Notes: generated from the sequence alone by a model not told the origin. A stretch of 64,000 nucleotides of DNA from CAWIUB01 sp963839995 (GCA_963839995.1 CAWIXH010000019.1:1-64000); one strand, 5' to 3'. Positions 54,647 to 63,925 are shown, counted from the first letter of the stretch. A program made the numbers and translations.

Positions 54647-55849
54647 TCATGGCAGCTGCACGTACCCGTTGCGGGCCTTCCAGAGGAAGTACTTCTCGAA
54701 GCCCAGCTTCATCAGGTGGGCCTGCGGGCCCGGGATGAGCAGGCCGTGCTTGCGCGGTGGGAGCATCTTGTCGGCGAGGATGATCACGCCGTTGTTGCCG
54801 GCATCCATCACGCACACCGCCGGGATGTCGGCGAACTGCTTGGTGTGCTTGGCTGCCTCGCCGCGGATCTGCGCGGCGATGTTCTTGGCCGCGGTGTGCG
54901 CCTGCACCTCGGTGGGGTAGCCGGTCTTCGGTATCCCGACCGGGACGGCGGTCTGCCACGGCACCTCGACCGCAGCGGCGATGCCGACGGCGTAGACGTC
55001 GTCGTACTTCTCGCTCTGGTAGGTCTCGCGGACCTTCACGTAGCCTTTCTCGTCGGCGATGGAGCTGACCTTGCGCACGACCTCTTGGCCGATGAACGGC
55101 GGCACGACCATCGCGTAAGAGAACGGGATCTCGGTGCCGCCGGACAGGACGAGCGCGTCGGTGGCGACGTGGTCGATCGCGACGCCGATGTGCGGCTGGA
55201 TGTGCTCCTTCTTCAGGAACAGGCCGAGCAGCGACTCGCCGTGTGTCAGCCCGCCGATGCCGAAGTGCCCGAGGAACGGCTCGGCGGTGACGTAGCTGAG
55301 CTTGACTTGTTTCTTCAGGCCGGCCTTGCGCAGCCGGTAGGACATGTTGAACAGGAATTCGTAGGCGGCGCCGAAACATCCGGCCCCCTGCGAGGCCGCG
55401 ATCACGACGTCGCCGGGCTTGTCGAGGAATCGCCGCCACTGCTCGCCCGCGTGAATCGCGTCCGGCAGGGTGGTGATGGTGACCGCGTTGTCGGTCATGC
55501 CGGGAACCGCGTCCATCTTGTTGCGGTATCCAGTGGCGATGACGAGGTAGTCGTAGCTGTGCCAGGTGTCTTCGCCAGTACGCACCCGCTTGCGTTCCGG
55601 ATCGATCTCGGTCGCCTCGGCGGGCAGGAACTCGATCCCGTGCTCCTCGAACGTCGGAGCCACCGGGAAGGTGATCTCCTCCGGCCTGCGCTTGCCGAAC
55701 GGCAGCCAGATCAAGCTCGGATTGAACACGAACCGATCTCCCGGCGAGATCACTTGCACGTCCACGTCGCCGTGCAGTTCATGCTTGACCGCCAGCGCGG
55801 CCGTCAGACCGCCGAAGTTCGACCCCAGCACCAGCACCTTCTTGCGCAT
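54647..55849 (-). CDS. Sulfide:quinone oxidoreductase-like flavoprotein
   Basis: A 400-residue FAD protein of the SQR group. The FAD fold is KVLVLGSNFGGLTAALAV, followed by YDYLVIATGYRN and DDVYAVGIAAAVEVP. Two cysteines suited to the sulfide-oxidising pair lie in ASQGAGCFGAAYEFLF and PAVCVMDAGNNGV. The amphipathic C-terminus (KLGFEKYFLWKARNGYV) would anchor it to the membrane. It would oxidise sulfide to persulfide and pass electrons to quinone. A CsoR-type palindrome precedes it and the sensor gene follows, so persulfide-induced expression is likely. Confidence 0.88.
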   Translation of the reverse strand: MRKKVLVLGSNFGGLTAALAVKHELHGDVDVQVISPGDRFVFNPSLIWLPFGKRRPEEITFPVAPTFEEHGIEFLPAEATEIDPERKRVRTGEDTWHSYDYLVIATGYRNKMDAVPGMTDNAVTITTLPDAIHAGEQWRRFLDKPGDVVIAASQGAGCFGAAYEFLFNMSYRLRKAGLKKQVKLSYVTAEPFLGHFGIGGLTHGESLLGLFLKKEHIQPHIGVAIDHVATDALVLSGGTEIPFSYAMVVPPFIGQEVVRKVSSIADEKGYVKVRETYQSEKYDDVYAVGIAAAVEVPWQTAVPVGIPKTGYPTEVQAHTAAKNIAAQIRGEAAKHTKQFADIPAVCVMDAGNNGVIILADKMLPPRKHGLLIPGPQAHLMKLGFEKYFLWKARNGYVQLP

Positions 55850-55868
55850 CGCGCACCGCCTCTCTCAG

Positions 55869-55884
55869 ATACCCCTGAGGGTAT
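55869..55884. promoter_or_regulatory. CsoR/CstR-type operator before the SQR gene
   Basis: ATACCCCTGAGGGTAT is a 16-bp palindrome with the same layout as the site at 54617. It lies 19 bp before the SQR start codon. Confidence 0.75.
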
Positions 55885-55993
55885 TGCAGGCAACGCCGGA
55901 GGCAACGGGCAACGTCCCGCGGTGCTCAGTCCATCGGGCCGATCAGGCCCCGACGGGCTGCCAGACGACCGTACGCATCTTCTGCGGCGCGCT

Positions 55994-56884
55994 CTACTGC
56001 GCGCCGGCCAGGCGGGGGATGATGTGCTCGCCGAGGCGTTGCACGAACGCGACCGGGTCGCCGCCGGGCGGCATGACGTGGACCTCGTCGATGCCCACGT
56101 CCGCGTATCCGCGCATCTGCTCGGCGAAGGCACTGCCACCGTCCGCCTCCGGAGTCAGCGGGCCGACCCACAGGATGCTCTTGCGGATTCGGTCTAAGTC
56201 GCGACCTTCGCGCTCGCAGTGTCCGGCGAGCACGTCGAGCTTGGCCTTGACCTGCTCGGGCCCGGCGTGCGGCCCGGCAAACAGGTTGCTCGCGTCGCCG
56301 TAGCGGGCGAGCAGTCTCAGCGTTTTCTTCTCGCCGCCCCCGCCGATCATGATCGGCGGGTGGGGGCGGGTGAGCGGTTGCGGGACGTTGCGGGTTTCGG
56401 CGAGCCGGTAGTGCCGGCCGGCGTAAGGGCCGGTGTCGTCGCTCCACATCTGGTGCACGATCTGCAGCGTCTCCTCCAGCCGCTCGAAGCGCTCGGCGAG
56501 CGGCGGGAACGGCACGCCGAATGCGGCATGTTCGCGTTGGTACCAGGCGGCGCCGATACCGAGCACCGCGCGCCCGCCGGAGAGCACATCCAACGTGGAC
56601 ACGATCTTCGCCAGCAGGGCTGGGTGGCGGTAGGTGACGCCGGTGACCAGCAGCTGCAACTCGACCGTGTTCGTGTTTCCGGCGAGGAACCCGAGCGTCG
56701 TGTAACCCTCCAACATGGGCTGATCGACGCCGCCGGCCATGTCTAGCTGCAGGTAGTGATCCATCACCGACAGGTTTGCCACGCCTGCGTCCTCGGCTGC
56801 CCGGCCGACCCGCGCCAGGGCGGGTCCGATCGCCGCCGGTCCGCCGGGCAGCGCGAAGTTGACCAGGTGTACGCCGATCCTCAT
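55994..56884 (-). CDS. LLM-class F420-dependent oxidoreductase
   Basis: A 296-residue luciferase-like monooxygenase-fold protein: MRIGVHLVNFALPGGP, LSVMDHYLQLDMAGG, VTYRHPALLAKIVSTLDVLSGGRAVLGIGAAWYQREH and PPIMIGGGGEKKTLRL. These are typical of the F420-dependent LLM subgroup in actinobacteria. ATG 56884 has an AGAGAGG site. The open frame upstream runs through 18-bp tandem repeats and is not coding. The F420-reductase-like gene in the same operon supports F420 as cofactor. The substrate is unknown. Confidence 0.9.
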   Translation of the reverse strand: MRIGVHLVNFALPGGPAAIGPALARVGRAAEDAGVANLSVMDHYLQLDMAGGVDQPMLEGYTTLGFLAGNTNTVELQLLVTGVTYRHPALLAKIVSTLDVLSGGRAVLGIGAAWYQREHAAFGVPFPPLAERFERLEETLQIVHQMWSDDTGPYAGRHYRLAETRNVPQPLTRPHPPIMIGGGGEKKTLRLLARYGDASNLFAGPHAGPEQVKAKLDVLAGHCEREGRDLDRIRKSILWVGPLTPEADGGSAFAEQMRGYADVGIDEVHVMPPGGDPVAFVQRLGEHIIPRLAGAQ

Positions 56885-56898
56885 GACGGTTCGCCTCT

Positions 56899-56988
56899 CT
56901 GTCTTGTTGGTCAGCCCTGTCTTGTTGGTCAGCCCTGCCTTGTTGGTCAGCCCTGCCTTGTTGGTCAGCCCTGTCTTGTCGGTCAGCG
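56899..56988 (-). repeat. Five tandem 18-bp repeats before the LLM gene
   Basis: Five consecutive copies of CTGYCTTGTTGGTCAGCC (plus strand) differ at only one or two positions. The last overlaps the stop codon of the upstream SDR gene. They separate the two genes of an apparent operon and end 14 bp before the LLM start, within the 5' leader. Copy-number change would alter spacing or mRNA structure. Confidence 0.9.
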
Positions 56989-57858
56989 GGCCGGGGCCAG
57001 CCCGACCAGCTGTTCGCTGATCTGCCACAGCCGGGCTGCCGCGGCCGCATCGTACGAGCGCTTCGCGGACGTCTTCGGTTTGCGGTTGACAAAGTAGTGG
57101 CCGGTGACGCCTTGCACGTCGGGCGAGGAGGCCAGATAGATCGAGGTTGCCGCGCCGTTCTCAGGACTCTTCATGAATGGCCGGGCCAACGGGGTGAGGA
57201 TCTTGTAGAAGCGTGCCGGGTCTTCGGCGCCGAACGCGGTGCGCACCACGCCGGGGTGCAGCACCGTGGCGGTGACGCCGGTGCCGTTCAGGCGACGGGC
57301 CAGTTCATAGGTGAACATCACGTTGGCCAGCTTCGACTGGTTGTAGGCGCGCTGGCCGGAGTAGTTGTGCTCGCCCTGCAGGTCCTCGAAGTCGATCGTG
57401 CCGATAGCTTGGGCACCGGAGGACACGGTGACGACCCGGGCCGGGGCGCTGTGCTCGAGCCGATCCAGCAGCAGGGCGGTCAGCAGGAACGGGGCGAGGT
57501 GGTTGACGGCGAAGGTGTGCTCCAGGCCGTCGGCGGTGACGTGCCGGTTGGCCCAGAATCCGCCCACGTTGTTGACCAGCACGTCCAGGCGCGGATAGCT
57601 GGCGAGGACCTCGCTCGCCAGGCGGCGTACCTCGGCCTGGCTGGACAGGTCCGCCGTGAACACATCGACGATTTGGTCCTCCGCCGCTGCGCGGACGTCG
57701 TTGGCCGCGGCCTCAGCTCGGCTGCGGTCGCGGCCAACGATGCCCAGGCGGGCACCCAGGGCAGACAGCCCGGCAGCGGTGGCCTTGCCGATGCCGCCGG
57801 TTCCGCCGGTGACCAGGACCGTCTTCCCGGCCATGAGGTCATTGGCGGGGTCAGCCAT
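56983..57858 (-). CDS. Short-chain dehydrogenase/reductase
   Basis: A 291-residue SDR. Cofactor motif VLVTGGTGGIGKATAAGLSALG, then VLVNNVGGFWANRHVTADG, catalytic Ser in RVVTVSSGAQAIG and YNQSKLANVMFTYELARRL (Tyr-x3-Lys present as Y-NQS-K). The arrangement is that of the retinol-dehydrogenase/WWOX-like group. The start at 57858 has GGAG upstream; an ATG four codons earlier is possible. It lies 29 bp downstream of the F420-reductase-like gene and belongs to the TetR-controlled operon. Confidence 0.92.
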   Translation of the reverse strand: MADPANDLMAGKTVLVTGGTGGIGKATAAGLSALGARLGIVGRDRSRAEAAANDVRAAAEDQIVDVFTADLSSQAEVRRLASEVLASYPRLDVLVNNVGGFWANRHVTADGLEHTFAVNHLAPFLLTALLLDRLEHSAPARVVTVSSGAQAIGTIDFEDLQGEHNYSGQRAYNQSKLANVMFTYELARRLNGTGVTATVLHPGVVRTAFGAEDPARFYKILTPLARPFMKSPENGAATSIYLASSPDVQGVTGHYFVNRKPKTSAKRSYDAAAAARLWQISEQLVGLAPAR

Positions 57859-57887
57859 CGCTGACTCCATCGCGCGGCTCGGCGCGG

Positions 57888-58568
57888 TCAGCGCACGATC
57901 TTGAAGTTGAACATCGGTGTATTCAGCGCACCCATCAACCGCAGCCAGATCGGCACGATCATTTCGCTGCCCCGTGCAGTGGAGATGTCGCCCAGGTCGA
58001 TCACGTCGCTGTGGCCGAAGCTCTCCAGCAGCGCGACGACGTCCTGCTTCGCTTCCGGGTCGTTGCCGGAGACGAACACGCTGTGCTCGCCATCGGCCAG
58101 CGCCTTCGGGTTGACCATCAGCGCCGCGGTCAGGGTGTTTAGCGTCTTGACCACCCGGGCGTCTGGGAACGCGGCCTGGATCTGCTCGCCGAGGCTGTCG
58201 GTGTCCTTGACAAGCAGGGTGGGCGGCATACCCCGAGAGAAGTCCAACGGGTTCGCGATGTCCAACAGCACTTTGCCGGACAGGTTCTGCGCACCGGCCG
58301 CGGTCAGCACGCCGATGGACACGCCGCCCGAGGTGGCATTGACGACCAGCTCGGCGTCGGCGGCGGCGTCGGCGAAGGTCGCCAGCTTGACGTCGGTGTG
58401 CTCGGCAGCCCAGGCCGAATAGGGCGGGTTGCCCATGGCGTCGAGGGCGGTGCGGCTCAACGTGTCGGACACGTCGCGCGTGCCGACGGTCACGTCATGC
58501 CCCAGCTCGGCGAGCCGGCCGGCCAGAGCTTGGCCGACCATCCCGGTACCCAGCACAGCGATCTTCAT
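57888..58568 (-). CDS. NADPH:F420-reductase-like (NAD(P)-binding) protein
   Basis: A 226-residue Rossmann protein of the F420-oxidoreductase family: MKIAVLGTGMVGQALAGRLAELGHDVTVGTR, ELVVNATSGGV, LLDIANPLDFS, VVKTLNTLTAALM and VFVSGNDPEAKQDVVALL. It may reduce F420 with NADPH for the LLM enzyme at the end of the operon. Some family members act on other substrates. The promoter region contains two palindromes of the divergent TetR regulator. Confidence 0.88.
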   Translation of the reverse strand: MKIAVLGTGMVGQALAGRLAELGHDVTVGTRDVSDTLSRTALDAMGNPPYSAWAAEHTDVKLATFADAAADAELVVNATSGGVSIGVLTAAGAQNLSGKVLLDIANPLDFSRGMPPTLLVKDTDSLGEQIQAAFPDARVVKTLNTLTAALMVNPKALADGEHSVFVSGNDPEAKQDVVALLESFGHSDVIDLGDISTARGSEMIVPIWLRLMGALNTPMFNFKIVR

Positions 58569-58620
58569 CGTGGTGACTCCTCACACATCTGTCGGGGGCG
58601 GTTCCCTATCGAGAGGGGAC

Positions 58621-58646
58621 GCTAGCAGACAGATCTGTCTACTAGC
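58621..58646. promoter_or_regulatory. TetR operator 1 (26-bp palindrome)
   Basis: A 26-bp palindrome with one mismatched pair: arms GCTAG and CTAGC enclose the perfect centre AGACAGATCTGTCT (58627-58640). It lies 52 bp upstream of the F420-reductase-like gene, between it and the divergent TetR gene. Confidence 0.8.
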
Positions 58647-58693
58647 AAGCGGCCTAGAATAGTGGGGGTTCCTCGCGACGACCTGGTGATCAG

Positions 58694-58707
58694 ACAGACT
58701 TGTCTGT
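58694..58707. promoter_or_regulatory. TetR operator 2
   Basis: ACAGAC-TT-GTCTGT has perfect 6-bp arms and shares the AGAC/GTCT core with operator 1. It lies 46 bp before the TetR start, fitting autoregulation. Confidence 0.7.
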
Positions 58708-58753
58708 ATGATTCGGCAACGATTCAGCATCCCGTCCATCCGAGGTGAACCCC

Positions 58754-59332
58754 ATGCGGCCGACAGGCAGCACCCAGCAACCGGCGCGCCAGCGCATCCT
58801 GGACGCCGCGTTCCGGCTGTTCTATGCCCACGGCCCTCGCGGCGTCGGGGTGGACACGGTCATTGCCGAGTCCGGGGTCGCGAAGGCCACCCTGTACCGG
58901 CACTTCCCGCGCAAGGACGACCTGGTGCTGGCGTACCTGGACACGGTCGACCAGACCTGGTTCGGGCAGCTGCGCACCGCCGCCCGAGCCGCCGGCGACG
59001 ATCCGCGTGAGCAGCTCGTCGGCATGTTCGATGCGCTGCGCACGGCCTGCCGGCGCGAGGGCTACCACGGGTGCGCGTTCATCAACGCTGCCGCCGAGTC
59101 CGAGTCCGGAAGCGACGTGCACGCTCGCACCGTCGAGCACAAGAACGTCGTACGTGCCTGGGTCACCGACCTGGCCCGCCGCGCCGGCGCCACCCATCCG
59201 GACCGGCTCGGCCGGCAGCTGACCATCCTCCTCGACGGCGGCCTGGCCGGGGGCGTGCTCGACGCGGACTCAGCCACGCCCGAGGCCGCCAAGGCCGCAG
59301 CCCGGGTCTTGGTCGACGCGGCCCGGCGCTAG
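58754..59332 (+). CDS. TetR-family transcriptional regulator
   Basis: A 192-residue regulator. The N-terminal helix-turn-helix is RILDAAFRLFYAHGPRGVGVDTVIAESGVAKATLYRHFPRKDDLVLAYL. The C-terminal ligand domain has GYHGCAFINAAAE, typical of the TetR_C group acting on oxidoreductase operons. ATG 58754 has GAGGTG upstream; GTG 58745 is an alternative. It is divergent from the F420/SDR/LLM operon with two shared palindromes in between. Its TAG stop overlaps the stop of the convergent multicopper oxidase gene by two bases. Confidence 0.93.
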   Translation: MRPTGSTQQPARQRILDAAFRLFYAHGPRGVGVDTVIAESGVAKATLYRHFPRKDDLVLAYLDTVDQTWFGQLRTAARAAGDDPREQLVGMFDALRTACRREGYHGCAFINAAAESESGSDVHARTVEHKNVVRAWVTDLARRAGATHPDRLGRQLTILLDGGLAGGVLDADSATPEAAKAAARVLVDAARR

Positions 59333-60812
59333 GCGCTGACTTGCACGGTGCCATCATGCCGGCGTCTTCGTGGTCGAGGATGTGGCAGTGGTACACGGAT
59401 CGGCCTGGATAGTCGGCGAAGTAGACCCGAATGCGCGTCCAGCCGTAGGCAGGCACGAGGACGACATCCTGCGGCACTGCCTCGGGGGTTCCGCCGGCGC
59501 TGTCCTGCAGAACCTGGAACGGCCAGACATGCAGATGGAACGGGTGAGCCATCGGGCTGATATTGGTGATCAGCCAGTCTTCTATGGTGCCCAGCCGCGA
59601 CATCTGGTCGGTCCGGTTCGGATCGAAGGTTCGCCCGTTGATGGTGAACGCCGCGCCGCGGGCGCCGATGCCGCCCATGCCCCCCATTCCGTTACTGCCC
59701 AGAGCCATGGCGAAGGTGAGTTGCCGAGTTGCGGCGACCGGGCCGTCGGGAATCGCTGGGGCCGGCGGCTCGGGTGAGACTGTGGCGGCTCCGCCGCCGC
59801 CGGCGACCGTCACGGTGGCGAGGGCAACCGACCGAGTGGTGGACGAGGCGCCGCCCATCCCCATGCCGACGCTGCCCCGGTCGTAGGGGTCGGTGATCAG
59901 GTGGTGCAGGCCCGCGGCGCCCGGGCGGACGAGGATGTCGCCTCGATTGCCGGGAGCCAGCACGAGCCGATCAACGTCGCGTGGCGTAGGCAACGTGGAG
60001 CCGTCGACACTGAGTCGGGTCAGGCGATGACTCTCCAGGCGCAGCGACAACACGCGGGAGGTGCAGGCGTTGATGATGCGCCACCGCTGCGGCGAGCCAG
60101 CGGTGGCGATCGACGTCGGGGCGAGTTGGCCGTTGACCAGCACCCACCGGCCCTCGCGGCCCATCATCCTGGACATGGCGCTGCTGTCCGCGACCCGGCC
60201 GGACTCATCGATGGTGGTGTCCGTAATCACCAGTATCCGGTCTGCTGCCGTCGACGTGGCGTGGTCGTCATCGACGATGAGGGCTCAAGCGAGGCCGCCG
60301 AAGATCTGGCCGGCAACGTGGCCGTGATGGTGTGGGTGATACCACAGCGTGCCGGGCGGGTGGTCAGGCGGAATCCGGTATGCGTAGTCGAATGAGGCGC
60401 CGGGCTCGACCGAGATGAACGGGTTGTCGCTGTTTCCGACGGGCGAGACGTACAGGCCGTGAGTGTGCAGGTTGGTCGGCTGGTCGAGGTTATTGGTGAG
60501 GCGAATGCGGAGCAGGTCACCGGGATGCACCCGCAACGTCGGGCCGGGCGACGATCCGTTGTAGCCGAGGGCGGATGTACGCCGCCCAGCCAGGCGCACG
60601 CCAGGCGCGGCGGTCAGGTGCACGGTCAGCAGTCCGCCGCTGCTGGCCAGCACGGCGGGCTCGACCAACGCCTCGCCGGTAGCCCCAGGCGTGGCGGATC
60701 CGCTGCGGTCTCCCAGCCGAGCCAGCCAGCCGCCGGCACCAACCGCCACGCTGACCGTTCCGAGACCGGCCGGCTGCAGCGCCCGCCGGCGGCTGATCGG
60801 CCGACCGGTCAC
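59329..60812 (-). pseudogene. Multicopper oxidase with nonsense codon and end frameshift
   Basis: A Tat-exported (SRRRALQPAG) multicopper oxidase. Copper motifs are HTHGLYVS, WYHPHHHGHVAGQ, HPFHLHVWPF and YHCHILDHEDAGMM. After QIFGGLA there is an in-frame TGA (60285-60287), followed in the same frame by ALIVDDD, where homologues have Gly. Near 59352-59358 one base is missing; restoring it gives GTVQVSA and TAG at 59329-59331, overlapping the TetR stop. Both lesions are single-base. Without readthrough only a 175-residue fragment is made. The gene follows ppdK by 6 bp. Confidence 0.85.
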
Positions 60813-60818
60813 TGCAGC

Positions 60819-63575
60819 TCAGCGTGAGTCGCTACCGCCCTTCCCTCCGCCGTGTGCGAGGGCGGAACGGCCGGCTTCGAGACGTGCTACGGGCACCCGG
60901 AACGGCGAGCAGGACACGTAGTCGAGCCCCGCCGCGTCGAAGAAGTGGATCGACTCCGGGTCGCCGCCGTGCTCGCCACACACGCCCACCTGCAGCGCCG
61001 GGTTGGCTCGCCGGCCCTCGTCGACGGCGATCTGAACCAGCCGCCCGACCCCGGCTTGGTCGAGGGTGTCGAACGGCGAGGCGTCGAAGATCCGGTCCTC
61101 GAAGTAGATAGGGAAGAACGCAGCCTCGACATCGTCGCGGCTGAACCCCCAGGTCGTCTGGGTGAGGTCGTTCGTGCCGAAGGAGAAGAAGTCTGCGGCA
61201 GCAGCGATATCACCGGCGGTCAGCGCGGCGCGGGGGAGTTCGATCATCGTCCCGATCGGGATCTCCAACTGGTCGCCCGACGACTCCACGACCTCCGCGA
61301 TGACTCTTTCGACGTCGCGTCGGGTGATTTCCAACTCGGGCACCGTGGCCACCAGCGGCACCATGATCTCGGCGCGCGCGTCGACGCCTTGTCGCCTAGC
61401 CTCGACGGTCGCCTCGGCCACGGCTCGGGTCTGCATCTCGAACAGTCCTGGTATGGCAAGGCCAAGGCGCACACCACGCAGGCCAAGCATCGGGTTGACC
61501 TCTCGCAGCTTGTCGAGCGCCGCCAGCAACCGGGTGTCGCGCTCGTCCGCCCCCCCGTCGGCATTGGCGAGCGCGACGCGCACGGCGAGCTGCGTGCGGT
61601 CGGGCAGGAACTCGTGCAGCGGCGGATCGATGAGCCGGATCGTGACTGGCAGCCCGTCCATCGCCGTGAGGATTCCCACGAAGTCCTCGCGTTGCAGCGG
61701 CAGCAGCGCCGCAAGCGCGGCATCGCGCTCGTCTTGGGTATCCGCGAGGACGAGGTCCTCCACGTATTGCCGGCGGTCGCCGAGGAACATGTGCTCCGTG
61801 CGGCACAGCCCGATTCCCTGCGCGCCGAATCGGCGCGCCCGGGCGGCATCCTCTGGCGTGTCGGCGTTTGCCTCGATGTGCAGACGCCGCCGGGTGTCAG
61901 CGTGCTGGAGGATCCGGTGCACGGCGCGGACGATGTCGCCGACCTCTGGTGCGTCCGGGTCGAGGCGGCCTTCGAAGTAATCCACGACCGGTGGTGGCTG
62001 GACGGCCACCCGGCCGAGGTAGACCGCGCCGCTGGTGCCATCGATCGAGATCTGGTCGCCCTCGTGGACCACGACGTCCGCTCCGATCAGCTGACGCCCC
62101 TCCTCGTCCATGGTGAGTTCTTCCGCGCCGACCACGCACGGCTTGCCCATGCCGCGGGCGACGACGGCGGCGTGGGCGGTCTTGCCGCCCCGGGTGGTCA
62201 GCACGCCGGCTGAGGCGACGATCCCGGCCATGTCGTCGGGGTTGGTCTCCCGGCGGACCAGGATCACGCTTTCGCCGGCTTCCCCTCGGCTGACGGCGGT
62301 GGCCGAGTCGAAGACCGCAGCGCCGACGGCGGCACCAGGGGAGGCGTTGATCCCGGTCGTCAGCCGGACGGTGTCGCCGGCCGGCACGAACTGCGGGAAC
62401 ATCAGCTGGCTGAGCTCGCGGCCGGAAACGCGGCGCAGCGCCTCGTCCATGTCGATGACGCCCTCGTCGACGAGCTGGCAGGCGACCCGGAACGCGGCTG
62501 GTGGCGTGCGCTTGCCGACCCGGGTCTGCAGCATCCACAGCTTGCCGCGTTCGATGGTGAACTCGATGTCGCACAGGTCGCGGTAGTGCTTCTCCAGGAT
62601 GTCCGCGTTGCGCAACAGGTCCTGGTATGACTTCGGATCCAGCCGCTCGAGCTCGGAGATAGGCAGCGCATTGCGGATGCCGGAGACAACGTCTTCGCCC
62701 TGGGCATTGAGCAGGTAGTCACCGTAGAGGCCGGGATGCCCAGAGGCGGGGTCGCGGGTGAACGCGACGCCGGTGCCGGAGTCCGCGCCCTTGTTGCCGA
62801 AGACCATGGACATGATGTTGACCGCGGTGCCCAGGTCGTCGGGGATGTGCTCCTGTCTGCGGTAGACGGCGGCGCGCTCGGTATTCCACGAGTGGAACAC
62901 GGCCTGGATGGCGAGTCCCAGCTGCTCGCGCGGCTCCTGGGGGAACGCGTGGCCGGTCTGGTCGAGCACCACCTGCTTGTACGTGGCGACCAGATCCCGC
63001 AACCGGTCGGGTGACAGGTTCGCGTCGTCCGTCTGATCCTGCTGCTTCGCCGCGTCGAGAACGTCGGCGAAGTAGCGCGCGTCGATGCCGAGCACGGTGC
63101 GGCCGAACATCTGGATCAGCCTCCGGTAGGAGTCCAGAGCGAACCGTTCGTCGCCCACCTGAGCGGCGAGGCCCTGAACGGACTGGTCGTTCAGGCCGAT
63201 GTCGAGAACCGTCTCCATCATCCCGGGCATGGAGAACCGGGCACCGGACCGTACGGACACCAGCAGCGGATCGTCCGGCTGCCCCAGCCGCTGCCCGGCT
63301 CGGGCCTCGAGCGCGGCGAGGTGTGCGTCCACCTGCGCGGATAGCTCGGGGGGCTCCGCGCCGTCGCGCAGATAGCGCCGGCACGCCTCGGTAGTGATGG
63401 TGAACCCCGGCGGCACGGGCAGCCCGAGCCGGCTCATCTCAGCCAGGCCGGCGCCCTTGCCGCCGAGGAGGTCGGCCTGGCTCCGGTCGCCTTCGGCGAA
63501 GTCATAGACGTATTTCGTTTCCGGCGCCGCCGGCTGGTCAGTCAGGTTCGGTAGCACCTCGCCCTTCAGCGTCAT
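60819..63575 (-). CDS. ppdK: Pyruvate, phosphate dikinase
   Basis: A 918-residue PPDK that interconverts pyruvate, ATP and phosphate with PEP, AMP and pyrophosphate. The N-terminal ATP-grasp domain starts LLGGKGAGLAEMSRLGLPVPPGFTITTEA. The phosphohistidine domain has TRGGKTAHAAVVARGMGKPCVVG. The C-terminal TIM barrel has GLCRTEHMF, FSFGTNDLTQTTWGFSRDD and VGVCGEHGGDPESI. The length fits bacterial PPDK. ATG 63575 has GGAGAGG upstream; the TTG at 63590 is not needed. It could save energy by using pyrophosphate or feed gluconeogenesis, and PPDK is often hypoxia-linked in actinobacteria. Confidence 0.97.
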   Translation of the reverse strand: MTLKGEVLPNLTDQPAAPETKYVYDFAEGDRSQADLLGGKGAGLAEMSRLGLPVPPGFTITTEACRRYLRDGAEPPELSAQVDAHLAALEARAGQRLGQPDDPLLVSVRSGARFSMPGMMETVLDIGLNDQSVQGLAAQVGDERFALDSYRRLIQMFGRTVLGIDARYFADVLDAAKQQDQTDDANLSPDRLRDLVATYKQVVLDQTGHAFPQEPREQLGLAIQAVFHSWNTERAAVYRRQEHIPDDLGTAVNIMSMVFGNKGADSGTGVAFTRDPASGHPGLYGDYLLNAQGEDVVSGIRNALPISELERLDPKSYQDLLRNADILEKHYRDLCDIEFTIERGKLWMLQTRVGKRTPPAAFRVACQLVDEGVIDMDEALRRVSGRELSQLMFPQFVPAGDTVRLTTGINASPGAAVGAAVFDSATAVSRGEAGESVILVRRETNPDDMAGIVASAGVLTTRGGKTAHAAVVARGMGKPCVVGAEELTMDEEGRQLIGADVVVHEGDQISIDGTSGAVYLGRVAVQPPPVVDYFEGRLDPDAPEVGDIVRAVHRILQHADTRRRLHIEANADTPEDAARARRFGAQGIGLCRTEHMFLGDRRQYVEDLVLADTQDERDAALAALLPLQREDFVGILTAMDGLPVTIRLIDPPLHEFLPDRTQLAVRVALANADGGADERDTRLLAALDKLREVNPMLGLRGVRLGLAIPGLFEMQTRAVAEATVEARRQGVDARAEIMVPLVATVPELEITRRDVERVIAEVVESSGDQLEIPIGTMIELPRAALTAGDIAAAADFFSFGTNDLTQTTWGFSRDDVEAAFFPIYFEDRIFDASPFDTLDQAGVGRLVQIAVDEGRRANPALQVGVCGEHGGDPESIHFFDAAGLDYVSCSPFRVPVARLEAGRSALAHGGGKGGSDSR

Positions 63576-63871
63576 CGCGATCCTCTCCAATTCACTGGTC
63601 GACGGCGGCGAGGGCCGCCGACGTACGGTCGAGCCGAGGTCGGGCCGGCGCTACTTCACGGCCACGCCGACGTCAGGATAGGCCGAGTCATCGCTGCCTC
63701 GTGTCCCCACATCATCACACTGGGTCCACGACGCCGTCGACCAGGCCCGGTGTCGCTGGTGCGGACACGATCGCTCCTGATCGGACGGCGCTACGCTCGG
63801 CTACCTTGAAAGCGATTCAAGTGTCGCCCACCCAAGGTCGCTGCGGTCGGGCCAAATGTCGCGGAACGAGC
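63576..63871. other. ppdK upstream region without a gene
   Basis: About 300 bp separate ppdK from the box and ORF at the right edge. I see no convincing gene, only short shadow frames. The strand toward ppdK contains its ribosome site next to 63575. The short inverted sequence TTGAAAGCGATTCAA (63807-63821) has arms TTGAA and TTCAA and may be an operator. Confidence 0.35.
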
Positions 63872-63885
63872 GGGACGTTCGCCCC
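63872..63885. promoter_or_regulatory. DosR/DevR-like box near the right edge
   Basis: GGGACGTTCGCCCC matches the DosR core at 11 of 14 positions. It is 40 bp before the ORF starting at 63926. It is 296 bp from ppdK, so the right-hand ORF is the likelier target. Confidence 0.5.
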
Positions 63886-63925
63886 TGATGCTCGCCGCCG
63901 TCGGGGCGGCAAAGTCGACGATCAA

